Positions 1 to 18,574 of a stretch of DNA of 64,000 nucleotides are shown here, piece after piece. Position 1 is the stretch's first letter. Every line of letters starts with the position of its first letter. The notes below the pieces were generated by a model, which was not told where the DNA came from, searched no databases, and was given only the letters and a program-made list of their open reading frames with translations. The position numbers were made by a program, and so were the translations under genes. Source of the stretch: Dugong dugon (taxonomy: Eukaryota > Chordata > Mammalia > Sirenia > Dugongidae); assembly GCA_030035585.1 (NCBI GenBank), contig CM057462.1, positions 96,493,234-96,557,233 of the forward strand. Reading direction: 5' to 3'.

Positions 1-7060
<7,060 letters not shown>

Positions 7061-7067
7061 CTCTAAA

Positions 7068-7280
7068 GGATCCCTGGTGGCGTAGGGGTAAAAGCCCTCG
7101 GCTGATAACCAAAAGGTCGGCGGTTGGAATGCACCACCGCTCCATGGAGACAAAGATGTGACCCTCTGCTTCGGTAAGGATTTACAGCCTTGGAAACTCT
7201 ATGAGGCAGTTCTGCTCTGCCCTTACAGGGTCACTATGAGTCGTAATTGACTTGAAGGCAATGGATTTGGTTTAGGTTTT
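7068..7280 (+). mobile_element. AfroSINE
   Basis: It starts ggatccctggtggcgtaggg, shows 'aaaaggtcggcggttggaat' at the B-box and 'ttacagccttggaaactcta' in the body, and ends 'ggcaatggatttggttt'. Confidence 0.93.
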
Positions 7281-7534
7281 TTAAAGTAATGCAGTGTCAA
7301 TGAATATTCAAACACATTTGTTAACACTGTGTTTAAATATAGCGTCGTAATTTTTTAAATCTTATCCCATTAACACACGATATAAAAGAATCTCTTACGT
7401 GCCAGGTGCCATGAGTAACTTTAATCTCAACAGCTTGTAACGTTTCCCCTTTTCACCGATGACGAAGCCCTTTCAGAGAGGTGGAATAATTTACCAAGTT
7501 CACACCTCTAGTAAATGCCACTGCCAGGAGTTAA

Positions 7535-7709
7535 CCCATTCTGGTGGTATAGTAGTTAAGTGCTGTGGCTGCTAGCCAAAAGGCTGGCAGTTTGAATCCT
7601 CCAGGCTCTCCTTGGAAACTCTATGGGGCAGTTCTACTGTGTCCCATAGGGTTGCTATGAGTCGGAATCAACTGGCCGGCAATGGGTTTGGGTTTTTTTT
7701 TTTTTTTTT
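7535..7709 (+). mobile_element. AfroSINE, short form with T-run tail
   Basis: The head is ctggtggtatagtagttaag, the body 'cttggaaactctatggggca' and the tail 'gttgctatgagtcggaatc', followed by a long T run. About 40 bp of the central body is absent compared with the copy at 7068. Confidence 0.9.
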
Positions 7710-7737
7710 GGTATGAGGCTGTTAATATCAACCGTTT

Positions 7738-10356
7738 TTTGTTTTTTTTTTTAACTTTGTGCTTTAGATGAGGGTTTACACAGCAAATTGGTTTCCCATT
7801 CAACAATTCATATACAAATTGTTCCCTGTCATTGGTTGCTATTTCCCCTTCCCCCCAGCAATGGGTGAGCATTTCCCCCATTTCCACCCTGCCTTCCCCG
7901 TTTCCATCCCTCCAGTTTCCCTATCCCTCTTTGCCTTCTTATCTTTGCTTTTGGGTAAATGTTACCCATTTGGTCTCATTTAGCTAATTGTTCTGAAAAG
8001 CACATTCCTCACGGGTGTTATTGTTTATTTTATATGCCAATCTATTATTTGGCCGAAGGGTGACCTCCAGAAGTGGCTTCAGTTCCAGGCTGAAAGAGGG
8101 TCTTAGGGCAATAGTTTTGGGGATTCCAGCAGTCTCTGTCATTCCAGTAAGTCTGTCTTTTTTATGAATTTGAGTTTTGTTCTACACTTTTCTCCCATTC
8201 TAACCGGGACCTTTTGTGTGTCCCTGGTCAGAGTGGTTGATATCGGTAGCTAGGCACCGTCTAGTTCTTCTGGTCTCAGGCTAGAGGAGGCTGTGGTTCC
8301 CATAGGACATTAGTCCTTTGGACTAATTTCTTCCTTGAGTCTTTAATTTCCATCACTCTCCTTTGCTCCAGACAGGAAGAGACCAATAGTTGTATCTTAG
8401 ATGGCCACTCGAAAGCTTTTAGGACCGGGAGGTAGAACATTGTCTTTATGAATTATGCTATGCCAGTTGACCTAGATGTCCCCCGAAACTTACGTTCCTT
8501 AACCTTCAAGCCCAGTAATTCAGTCCTATGAGGTGTTTGGATATGTCTAAGAGGTTTCCATTACCATGCCCCATATGTTCTCTCTTCTCTATGTGAACAT
8601 ACATGCAGCACAAACAAATATGTATATTCGGTTACCCACAACTATATCCATACATGCACATGCATGCAATCCTATATGCCCTCCCACCTCTATATAGCAT
8701 ATATGTCTACCCATGTAACCACTCACAGATTTTTAGGTTGTTATTACTGTTGTTGCTGATTTGTATATGGTATAGTCTTGTTATTGTAGTTGTCCTTTAT
8801 TCGTGCGTACCTCTCAGTGTCTTCGTTTGCCTTGGTCACGTTATGCTGACTTCCCCCATATTATGTGCCATCTTTCCCTTCACCAGAATTAGCATGTGTC
8901 TTCTATCTATTAAGTGGTTCTCCCTCCCTCCCCTTCCCATACCTGTTAACCATCAAAGAATGCTGCTTTATGTGAGTAAACCTTTTCTTAACTTATTATT
9001 AAAGTGGTATCATACAGTATTTGACTTTTGTGATTGACTTATTTCACTCAGTATAATGTCCTTCAGATTCATCCATGTTGTAACATGTTTTGTGGACTCA
9101 TCATTAGTCTTTATTTTTGCATAGTATTCCATTGTATGTATGTACCACATTGTGTTTATCCATTCATGCATTGATGGACACTTAGGTTGTTTCCATCTTT
9201 TCGCTATTGTGAATAATGCTGCAATGAATGTGGATGTGCATATGTCTGTTTGTGTCACTGCTCTTATTTCTCTAGGATAAATGCCTAATAATGGGATTGC
9301 TGGATCGTATGGTATTTCTATTTCTAGCTTTTTGAGGAAACGCCATACCCTTTTCCATAATGGTTGTACCATTTTACATTCCCACCAGCAGTGCATAACA
9401 GTTCCAGTCTCCCCACAACCTCGCCAGCATTTGTTGTTTTCTGTTTTTTGTTTGTTTTTTTGATCAGTGTCATTTTTGTTGGAGTGAGATGGTATCTCAT
9501 TGTAATTTTGATTTGCATCTCTCTAATGGCTAATGATCGCGAGCATCTCTTCATGTGTTTGTTAGCCACCTAAATGTCTTCTTTGGTGAACTGTCTATTC
9601 ATGTCCTTTACCTATTTTTTGATTGGATTGTTTGTTTTTTTGTTGTTGAGGTGTTTAAGTTTTCTATATATTTTAGAGATTAGGCCCTTGTCAGATATGT
9701 TGTTGCCAAAAATTTTTTCTCAGTCTGTAGGTTTTCTCTTTACTTTTTTGCCGAAGTCTTTGATGAGCACGAGTATTTAATTTTTAGGAGGTCCCAGTTA
9801 TTTAGTTTATCTTCTATTGTTTGTATGTTTTTAGTTATGTTTGACAGTCGATTTATGCCACAAATTAGGACCCCTAGCTTTGTTCCTGTGTTATCCTCCA
9901 GGAACTTTATTGTCTTAGGTTTGACATTTAGGTCTTTGATCCATTTTGAGTTAATTTTTCTGTACGGTGTGAGGTATGGGTCCTTTTAATTTTTCTGCAA
10001 ATCAATATCCAGTTTTGCCAGCACCATTTTTTAAAGAGGCTATTTCTTCCCCATTGGATGGACCTCGACCTTGTGTCAAAGATTATCTGTTCATAGCTGG
10101 ATTTACTTCTGGGCTCTCAATTATGTTCCCCACTGGTCTATGTGGCTGTCAGTATACCAGTACCGGATGGTTTTGACTAACATGGCTATATAGTAAGTTT
10201 TGAGATCGGGGAGTGTGAGGCCTCCTACTTAGTTCTTCTTCTTCAATAGTGCTTTGGCTATTTGGGGCCTCTTTCCATTCCATATAAAGTTGGAGGTTAG
10301 TTTTTTTCATTTCATTAAAGAATGTTGTTGGAATTTGGATTGGGACTGCATTACAG
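7738..10356 (-). mobile_element. L1 (5'-truncated, about 2.6 kb) with TSD
   Basis: On the minus strand the element holds the 3' part of ORF2 (about 10,350-9,010) and a 1.3-kb 3' UTR ending in a T run at the left. It is flanked by a 13-bp TSD, atatcaaccgttt at 7725-7737 and atatcaactgttt at 10357-10369 (one mismatch). ORF2 is decayed by stops and frameshifts. It inserted just beside the AfroSINE ending at 7709. Confidence 0.93.
9010..9396 (-). pseudogene. L1 ORF2p C-terminal fragment
   Basis: A 128-residue open stretch contains the L1 ORF2 hallmarks [12 protein letters not shown], the KRWKQPKCPS segment and YAKIKTNDESTKHV. These belong to the region downstream of the reverse transcriptase domain. 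It lies inside the 7738-10356 element and is not a functional gene. Confidence 0.92.
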
Positions 10357-10706
10357 ATATCAACTGTTTAGTGTAGACTCTGCCTTATGATAGAAGTCAG
10401 TCAATTATATAGTAATTTCCAATACTTAGTAAGATTTAAACATTATTGCATGTTGGTCAGATCTGGTGAGAGTTTTAAACGTAATTTTATCAGTTTTTAA
10501 TAGGGAAAATAGAAGACAGAGTCATATTACAGGCATGTGGCAGCAAGCCTTGCTTCTAAACCCTCTTCAAAGCTAGCCTATTTCCCTGTTGCCTCAGTCC
10601 CCACCACACACATCCCCATCTCACCCCTTCTTCCACAGGCTCTGGCTCTTGTGGCTCCTAACAAGACAACAGACAAGGAGCTTTTGACCATACTCTTTCA
10701 CCAAAA

Positions 10707-11137
10707 CCAAAACAAACAGACAAAACCCCCAAACTCATTGCCGTCTAGTGGATTCCGACCCGTGGTGACCCAATGTGTTACAGAGTGGAACTACTCCATA
10801 GTGTTTTCTTGGCCCTGGTGGCGCAGTGGTTAAGCACACGGTCACTAACCAAAAAGGTCGGCGGTCTGAACCCACCAGCCACTCTGTGGGAGAAGGATAT
10901 GACAGTCTGCTTCCTAAAGATTTACAGCCTTAGAACCCCTATTGGGCAGTTATACTCTGTCCTATAGGGTTGCTATGAGTCAGAATCAACTGGATGGCAA
11001 TGGGTTTGGTTTTTTTGTTTTTAATCTTTATGGAAGCAGATGGCCAGGCCTTTCTTTCAGGTGCCTCTGAATGAGTTCAGACCACCAATCTTTAGGTGAA
11101 CAGCCAATCGTAAACCACTTGCACCAGCCAGGACTGG
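10707..11137 (-). mobile_element. AfroSINE split by a second AfroSINE
   Basis: The reverse-orientation tail and body (10707-10806, 'attccgacccgtggtgaccc') resume at 11024-11137 with 'ggaagcagatggccaggcct' and a head-like end near 11,130. The interval between is the forward copy at 10808-11023. The 'ggtgcctctgaatg' stretch marks the body type with an extra box next to the head. Confidence 0.88.
10808..11023 (+). mobile_element. AfroSINE inserted inside an older AfroSINE
   Basis: A near full-length copy: 'ccctggtggcgcagtggtta' head, 'ggtcggcggtctgaaccc' B-box region, 'cctatagggttgctatgagt' tail and a terminal T-rich run. Its flanks are the two halves of the opposite-strand SINE. Confidence 0.93.
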
Positions 11138-11209
11138 TGAAATCTGCATCTTTGGAACATCTGCTAAAGCGCCTCTTCTTACCTCTTTCTGACCAGTGCC
11201 ACAACAATA

Positions 11210-11380
11210 TTAACAGCTAAAATTTGATACTTTACTACTTGCTTGGTGCACTTTACATGTATAATTTCATTTAATCCTCACATTAAATCTATGAGGAAGG
11301 TATTATTATGCTTGATTTAAGGTGAGGAAAGTGAACTACAGAGAGGCTGTGTAATTTGCCCACTCCTATCACAATCTGGG
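11210..11380 (-). mobile_element. MIR
   Basis: The plus strand shows the reverse complement of the MIR core and tail: 'catttaatcctcacatt', 'tatgaggaaggtattatta' and 'gagaggctgtgtaatttgcc'. Confidence 0.8.
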
Positions 11381-12320
11381 GAGTGGGACAGGCCTCTCTT
11401 CAATCATTTTTCTCCTCCATACAGCTCCCTGGTGTCCTCAACAGATCTTCGTGACCACCAAACATTATAACAATGAGAATATTTGAAGATAGGCTACACA
11501 TAAGGGAACTGGATGGATATGAATTATGAGGTTCACTTATGACCCTTAGAGAATTTACCTATTAAGATAACATAAAAATATACATAATCATTTGGGGGAA
11601 AGGAGGGAATCTTGTAAACACTTTCAAATTCCTTCTCCCCCTTTCTTCTCTTCTGGAATTTTGGTTAGTCCAGAAAAGTCTTCAGACCCATTTTTAAAGT
11701 ACAGTATACAAATAAAACTCAAAATAGTAAGTCTTCTACGTCGCAGTCAATTATTTTATAACTCATTATTTTCACTAATGTTTCTTTTATCTTAGGAAGT
11801 TAAAAGAGTCTTTAAAAAATATTAAGAAGTTCCTGCTACTCCCCATAGAAAAATATTGGCAAAATAAACCACAAGAGAGGAGGGAGAAGAGACTTCCTGG
11901 CAGACTCTGGTTTTCAACTGAGTTATAAAGTGACAAGTCTGTTATAAGATACCACCAAATAGAAATGTGGCTTAAAATATCAGCTCTCTGTAGCAATACT
12001 TGAATCACATATTGTTCTCTAAAAAAATACTCCTGCAACTTTATGGGTCTTATCTATATATAGCAAGCTCTCAAAAGAATTTTCTACCAATAAATGCTGA
12101 AAACTATCCAAATACCTTGACTGAATATCCAATATAGCTGCCTAATGTTAACAAAATAAAGAAACATGAAGTTATACCCTCTTCCATCCCTCACCTGCTT
12201 TTAGGATTCTAATAATCCTCAGCCACATTACAACTTGTTTTCACATCTTTCATATGAATAATCTCAATCCCCTGTGACTAACTGTTGCTGAATAATAATA
12301 ATAACTAACAACTGTTCTGT
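11381..12320. other. Intergenic, no recognised feature
   Basis: AT-rich sequence without a recognisable repeat family or a coding pattern. Confidence 0.5.
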
Positions 12321-12523
12321 AGGCCCTTGGTGGTACAAACAATTAATGCACTTGGCTGCTAACCAAGAAGTTGGAGGTGCCTCGGAAGAGATGCTTCGGA
12401 AGAAACTCCTCAAGATCTACCGAAAAATTAGCCATTGGAGGCCCTACAGAGAACAGTTCTCCTCTGACACACATGGAGTTGCCATGAGTCAGAGTTCACT
12501 CGGTGGCAACTGGTGGTGTGAAC
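12321..12523 (+). mobile_element. AfroSINE, second body type
   Basis: A head (ggcccttggtggtacaaac) is joined to a different body, 'aaattagccattggaggccc' and 'gttctcctctgacacacatg', with tail 'gttgccatgagtcagagttc'. The copy at 41527 shares this body. Confidence 0.88.
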
Positions 12524-12534
12524 AGCTACTACAA

Positions 12535-12700
12535 TCTGAGCATTTACTGTGTGCTAGACACTCTGCTGAGTAGCTCATGTGGATGATTTCCTTTAGTTCT
12601 CACAGTAACATTATAAAGCAAACAAATATTAGTATCTACCCTTTTGTAGCTGGGAAACTGAGGTTAAGTACCTCTCCCAAATTCATAGAGCCTACAAGAG
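12535..12700 (-). mobile_element. MIR
   Basis: The reverse complement of MIR: 'catttactgtgtgctagaca' then 'gggaaactgaggttaagtac'. Confidence 0.78.
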
Positions 12701-13134
12701 CCCCAGAACTCTGCTCATACCTGTTAGTACTTATCAGAGGCATGGTAGAGGAAATAAAGTCCTTCATCCTTGTGTCGCTACTACATACAGCAAAATAAAA
12801 GTATTATTCTGTTATAACACATTGGGGACATTGGATATAAGCACCACACAATTGTAAATAAGAGACTCTCTAATGTGTAGTATACTCTGAATATGTGATT
12901 CATTTTTTTAAAGCAAAATCAATAAAGGTGGTTCTTGAGAAGAAAGGGCAAGTCTTCTATGTCCGACGATGGAATGCTCAGTATACTATTGCAAGTCTAG
13001 GCCCTTGCTATAGTTAGAATATCAAAGCTAAAGGTAGACATAATTGTACTCTGTTTTGCTACCTCAAATTTATTGTGATGGTTGATCCTCTTGATTTTAA
13101 CCCTCCCTTTTTTTCCCCCTATATTATACTCTTA

Positions 13135-14345
13135 TTTTAGTAAAACAGCTTCATTGAGATATGGTTTACATGCCATACAAATCACCCATTTAAAGTGTAC
13201 GACTCAATGTTCTGAGTATATTCCCAGAGTTGTGCAGTCACTACCACTCTCTAATTTTAGAATGGTTGAATTACCCCAATCAGAAACCCTTACCCATTAG
13301 CAGTCACTCCTCATTCCCTCTGCTGCCCAGCCCCAGGTAACTGATCTACCTACTTTCTGTCTCCATAGATTTGCCAATTTACAAGACATTTCATGTAAAT
13401 GGAATCATACAATATATGGTCTTTTGTGACTGGCTTCTTTCACTTAGCACACTTTTTTCAAGGTTGATCCATGACGTAGCATGTTATATGTACTTCCTTT
13501 TCTTGTTGTCATATAATATTCCATTCTATGGATAGACCAAATTTTATTTATACATTCATTGGTTGATGGACATTTTGGTTGTTTCCAATTTTGGGCTGTT
13601 ATGAATGATGCTATTATGAACATATGTGTAAAGGGTTTGTGAGGACATATTTTTTCAGTTCTCTTGGATATATAACTAGGAGTAGAACTGCTGAATCGTG
13701 GTAATTTTATGTTTAACATTTTGAGGAAATGCCAAACTATTTTCCAAAGAGGCTGTACCATTTTACATTCCCACAACAATTATTAGGGTTCCAATTTCTT
13801 CACATTCTCACCAATGCTTATTAATATGTCTTTTTGATTCTGGGCATTGTAGAAAGTGTGAAGTGTTATCTCATTGTGGTTTTGATTTGCATTTCCTTAA
13901 TGGCTAATGATCTTTTCACATGCTTATTGGCCATTTTTATGTCTTTTTGAAAAAATGCCTATTCAGATCCTTTGCCTGTTTTTAACTGGGTTATTTGTCT
14001 TTTTATTATTTAGTTGTAAGTGTTCTCTATATGTTTTAGATACAAGTCCCTTATCCGATATATGATGTGCAAATATTTTCTTCCATTCTGTGGGTGGGCT
14101 CTTCATTTTCTTGATAGGATCATTGCAGCACAAGAGTTTTTTAAATTTTGATGTAGTCCAATTTATCTATTTTTTTTCTTTTGTCACTTGTGCTTTTGGG
14201 GTTGTATTGAATAAGCCTTTGCCTAACCCAAGGTCATGTATGTATATTTTCTTCTAAAATTTTTTTTAAGTAGTTTTAGCTCTTACATTTATATCTGTGA
14301 TACATTGTATTCTTCTTCGTTTTAATTTAAATTAACTTTGAATAT
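13135..14345 (-). mobile_element. Old L1M fragment
   Basis: On the minus strand there is decayed ORF2 C-terminus (13444-13779, with VQPLWKIVWHFLKML and KQPKCPSTNE) followed by a 3' UTR of the old L1M type to about 13,135. The divergence is far higher than in the 7738 element. Confidence 0.85.
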
Positions 14346-14378
14346 GTCAAACCAAAAAGAAAAAGTTTAAAAGAACAA

Positions 14379-14928
14379 TGTCTTAGACTGGGTTCTCTAG
14401 AGAAGCAAAACCAGTAAGGTGTATAAATATCTATATATAGAGATTTCTAGCAAGGAAATGGCTCATGTGGTGGTAGATGCTGGAACATCACATCTGTGGG
14501 TCAGGCTGGAGGCTTCTCCTAATTCACGTAGCCACAGAGGCTGGCGAACCCAAGATCGGCAAGTCAGACAGCAGGACTCTTGCTCACAGGTTTCGAAGAC
14601 TGACGAATCCCAAGATTGGCAGGCAAGACAGCAGGTAAGCTGCTAGCTCAAGTCCGAAGAACCGGAGGTCATATGAACAGGAGCCAGCTGCAGGATCCAG
14701 AGTGAGCAAAAGCCCACGAGCCTTGCCAGAGAGTCCACTTATGTTGGATACAGGCCACACACCCAAGGAAACTCCCTTTCAACTGACTGGCTACTCACAG
14801 CAGATCCCATCATGGAGGTGATCACATTATATCAAATCTCATCATGGAAGTGATCACATCATCATACGACTGCCAAACCACTGAGAATCATGGCCCAGCC
14901 AAGTTGACACATAACCTTAATGATCACA
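14379..14928 (-). mobile_element. Solo LTR, ERVL/MaLR-like, with 5-bp TSD
   Basis: A 550-bp unit bounded TG...CA (tgtcttagac ... gatcaca) has a perfect 5-bp duplication, aacaa, at 14374-14378 and 14929-14933. A 5-bp TSD is usual for class III/ERVL-type elements. The minus strand opens with 'gtgtcaacttggctgggcc', typical of such LTRs. Internally, the segment with 'cccaagat(c/t)ggca' is imperfectly repeated near 14,550 and 14,610. No internal proviral sequence flanks it. Confidence 0.82.
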
Positions 14929-15087
14929 AACAACAATAAAAATATATTGCTGTTATTCATCTTATACTTCTTTAAAAACATTTTATTTTGGACTTAACAA
15001 AAGTAGTAAGTTTTTAGGTTTAGATATGTCCCATGAAGTTCCAAATGCATTTATATAAACTCTTCTGGACATAAAAATATATTTCAC

Positions 15088-15751
15088 CACTGACTGCTCT
15101 GACCAGGATCATAGCAGAGGGTTCTGGACAGAGCTAGAGAAAGATGTAGAGCATAATTCTAACTCACACAAAAAAAGACCAAGTATACTGGCCTAAAGGA
15201 GACTGGAGAAACCCCGAGAGTATGGCCCCCAGACACCCTTTTAGCTCAGTGTGAAGTTATCTCTGAGGTTCACTCTTCAGCCTGGGAGTGGACAGCCCCA
15301 TAAAACCAAATGGGACTAATGAGGTACAGTAGTCTAGTGACAAAGGCCAGAAGGCAGAAGGGGACAAGGAAGCTGGTGATAGGGAACCCAAGGTTGAGTA
15401 AGGATATTGTTGGTGTGTTGTGAGATTGTTAACCATTGTCATAGGGCAACACATGTAGTAACTGTTAAATGAGAAACTATTTTGTTCTGTAAGCCTTCAT
15501 CTTAAGTGAGAATAGCAGCACAATTGGAAGAGCATAGTCAATGCCACCGAACTGTGCATGTAGAAATTTTTGAAATGGTGTATCTTTGGCTATGTGTATT
15601 TTCACCAAAAAAAAGGTTGAGAAGGGAGAGAGTTGACATGTTGTGGGGTTGTTAACCAATGTCATAAAACAATACGTGTACTACTGTTTCATGAGAAACT
15701 ATTTGTTCTGTAAGCCTTCACCTGAAGTACAATAAAAAAAGAAAAATATAT
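15088..15751 (+). mobile_element. L1 3' UTR (5'-truncated), duplicated-tail type, with TSD
   Basis: Bounded by a perfect 11-bp TSD, atatatttcac, at 15077-15087 and 15752-15762. It holds only the L1 3' UTR and an A-rich end. A module of about 115 bp occurs twice (15392-15505 and 15613-15730) around a spacer resembling the tail of another L1 subfamily (see findings). Confidence 0.9.
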
Positions 15752-15784
15752 ATATATTTCACACTTAAGACTATTTATCTATTC

Positions 15785-16170
15785 ATGCTGGTAAACATTT
15801 AATTCAACAACTATTTATTGAATACACACCTACCTGTGTGACACTGTTCTGAGCCCTGGGGATTCTTTGATGAATGAAATAGGCAAAGCCCCTGTTTTGA
15901 TGGAGTTTACATGCTGATGGGGAGAAATGAAGAATAAACAAATAAATATATCACCAAGAGCATTTTCAGAGGGCAGTATGTACAGTGAAGATAGTGTGAT
16001 GTGAGGAGAGGACAAATGTTTTGGATTGCATGGTCAGAAAATCCACCTGAGCTGGAGCCTGAATGATAAGAAGCCAGCCTTCCAAAGGTTTAAAGAAAAC
16101 GTAGAAGGAATGGCAAACAAGAGAACATGAGGTAGGAAGGAGCTTGTATGTTCCAAGGCAAAAAATAGCA
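15785..16170 (-). mobile_element. L2 3' region
   Basis: The reverse complement of the L2 3' end: 'aacaactatttattgaatac', 'ctgttctgagccctggggat', then more weakly conserved 3' UTR. Confidence 0.7.
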
Positions 16171-16194
16171 CACAACAAGACAACTTCTGTATGC

Positions 16195-16370
16195 CCGTTG
16201 TTATTGTTTTTCTGTGCCACTGAGTCAGTTCCAACTCATAGCAACCACATATGACAGTAGAACTGTCCCATAGGGTTTCCTAGCTTATAATCTTCACGAA
16301 AGCAGATTGCCAGGTCTTTTCCCCTGCAGAGCTGCTGGTAGGCTTGAACCACCAACCTTTAATATGAGGT
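16195..16370 (-). mobile_element. AfroSINE, diverged
   Basis: Reverse tail 'gttccaactcatagcaacca', then 'agaactgtcccatagggttt' and 'aagcagattgccaggtcttt'. The head is degraded. Confidence 0.82.
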
Positions 16371-16573
16371 TGGAGTGGGCAGCTGGAAGATAGACCCTGT
16401 GATGAATCACCTTGTAGGTGATTAAGTTCCTTTGTGCTTGCTAGTTGCTTCCAGTTTCCTTCTTAAAGAAGTATTCTTCAACTAACATGATAACAAAGTT
16501 TAAAATTTAAACCAGGAAACTATTTTATAGTCAAAATTTGTTATTCTAAAAGAGGCCAGCTCAACACATTCTT

Positions 16574-17562
16574 TTTTCTCCTTTTTTTAATTGTACTTTA
16601 GATGATGGTCTATGGGACAAACTAACTTCTCATTAAACAATTAGTACACATTGTCTTAGTCATCTAGTGCTGCTGTAACAGAAATACCACAAGTGGATAG
16701 CTTCAACAAAGAGAAATTTATTCTCTCACAGTCTAATAGGTTACAAGTCCAAATTCAAGTCATCAGCTCCAGCGGAAGGCTTTTTCTGTCAGCTCTGGAG
16801 GAAGGTCCTTGTCATCAGTCTTCCTTTGTTCTGGGAGCATCTCAGCTCAGGAATCTCAGGTCCAAAGGACACACTCTGCTCCTGGCACTGCCTTCTTGGT
16901 GGTATGAGGTTTCCATGTTTCTCTGATCGCTTCCCTCTTTTATATCTCAAAAGAGGTTGGTTTAAGACACTGTCCAATCCAGTAGACCTCATCAGTATAA
17001 CTGCTGCTAATCCATCTTATTACATCATAGTGATAGAGTTTACAACACATAAGGAAATCACATCAGATTACAAAATGGTACACAATCATACAATACTGGG
17101 AATCATGACCCAGCCAAGTTGACAGATAGTTTTGGGGGACACAGTTCAATCCATGACACATATATTGTTCTGTGATATTAGTTACCAGCCCCACAGCATG
17201 TCAACACTCTCCCTTCTCAAACTTGGCTTCACTATTACCAGCTTTCCTGTCCCCTCCTGCCTTCTAGTGCTTTTCTCTGGGCTGGTGTGCCCCTTCAGTC
17301 TCATTTTGTTTTATGGGCCTGTCTAATCTTTGGCTGAAGGGTGAGCATCAGGAGTGACTTCATTACTGAGCTAAAAGGGTGTCCGGGGACCATACTCTCG
17401 GGGTTTCTCCAGTCTCTGTCAGGCCAGCAAGTCTGGTCTTTTTTTGTGAGCTAGAATTTTGTTCAACATTTTTCTCCAGCTCTGTCTGGGACACTCTATT
17501 GTGATCCCTGTCAGAGCAGTCAGTGGTCATAGCTGGGCACCATCTAGTTGTACTGGACTCAA
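16574..17562 (-). mobile_element. L1 3' UTR (5'-truncated) with 16-bp TSD, split by an LTR
   Basis: A perfect 16-bp duplication, agctcaacacattctt, lies at 16558-16573 and 17563-17578. Inside is an antisense L1 3' UTR beginning with the A/T tail at the left, interrupted by the LTR at 16652-17158. The L1 sequence reads through on both sides of the LTR. Confidence 0.93.
16652..17158 (-). mobile_element. MaLR-like solo LTR, lineage-specific type
   Basis: A 507-bp unit, tgtcttagtc...ccatgaca, is inserted in the L1 3' UTR. Flanks cacat (16647-16651) and catat (17159-17163) fit a 5-bp TSD with one change. The sense strand starts TGTCATGGATTGAACTGTGT, an MLT1/MaLR-like start, but the body differs from the MLT1 sequence I know. 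The copies at 21515 and 58485 are related. Confidence 0.8.
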
Positions 17563-17767
17563 AGCTCAACACATTCTTGAAGTTCTACCTCGATACCTTA
17601 GCTGTGGAGAGATCAAACATCACTCTTTTTTGCTACTTAAGAGTCCACAGTCCAACTGTTCTTGGCTTCTGTGAAGTCAATTAGAGGCAACAATAACAAA
17701 GATTGTTGGCAGAAGCCTTCTTCAGGGCGATGCAACATTATTTACCTGGAGTTACCATAGAGCTCTG

Positions 17768-17979
17768 AGTCCTTGGGTAGTACAAATGGTTAAGGCGCTC
17801 AGCTGCTTAACTGATAGTTTGGAGGTTTGAGTCTACTTAGAGGCACCTCGAAAGAAAGGCGTGGTGATCTACTTTCAAAAAATCAGCCATTGAAAACCCT
17901 CTGGAGCACGGTTCTACTCTGACACCCATGGGGTCGCTGTGAGTTGGAATTGACTGGACGGCAACTGGTTTTGTTTTTT
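17768..17979 (+). mobile_element. AfroSINE, second body type, with TSD
   Basis: Head 'agtccttgggtagtacaaat', body 'aaaatcagccattgaaaacc', tail 'cgctgtgagttggaattgac', T run. Flanks taccatagagctctg (17753-17767) and taccacagaactgag (17980-17994) are a diverged TSD. Confidence 0.9.
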
Positions 17980-18073
17980 TACCACAGAACTGAGAGTGAA
18001 AATCTCCAGGTGGTGCCCCTAGAACTGAAAAATTGAAAGACATAATTTAAAATAAGCTCTATGCTCAGCCATA

Positions 18074-18130
18074 AAACCAAACCAAAATCAAATCCATTGC
18101 TATCGAGTTGATTCTGACTCACACGTTCAG
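18074..18130 (-). mobile_element. AfroSINE tail fragment
   Basis: Only the reverse tail is present: 'aaatccattgctatcgagtt' then 'gattctgactca'. Confidence 0.7.
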
Positions 18131-18574
18131 CTACAGTGTGTGCATAATAAATGGTAGCCATTATCTCATAGCTTTGACCAATCTCCAGATATAACACTTG
18201 CTCTTGGTTGTCGGCTGTAATCTCTCAGGTTTCTGTTGCTCCCAGAGGTAACAAATGGGAAGGGGGAAAGACTTGTAGCCTCATAGCTGGCATGTACAGC
18301 TGAGATTATCTGTAGAAATTTTGGAGCAAAGTGTGTGTGTATAGCGATCTCAGATCAAGAAGATAGAGGTCCCACTGCCCACCACCACCAACACCATCAG
18401 CACTGGGTGTTTCTCCCTTAGTGCCAACTTTGGAGAGACTGGGTTCTAGTTCATTAAGGGTATTCCTTTGTAAATTTTAATCCAAGGTCTCAGACTTCCT
18501 AGAAATTGCATGCAAAATTCATATGTATTTCCACTTTTTCAGGGTAGAGGTTTAATAACTTTCATGAGCTCTTC

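Noticed and set aside
8603..9037. 144-codon hydrophobic open frame, membrane-protein-like
   Set aside because: Translation of the antisense strand of an L1 3' UTR; T-rich sequence gives spurious hydrophobic residues.
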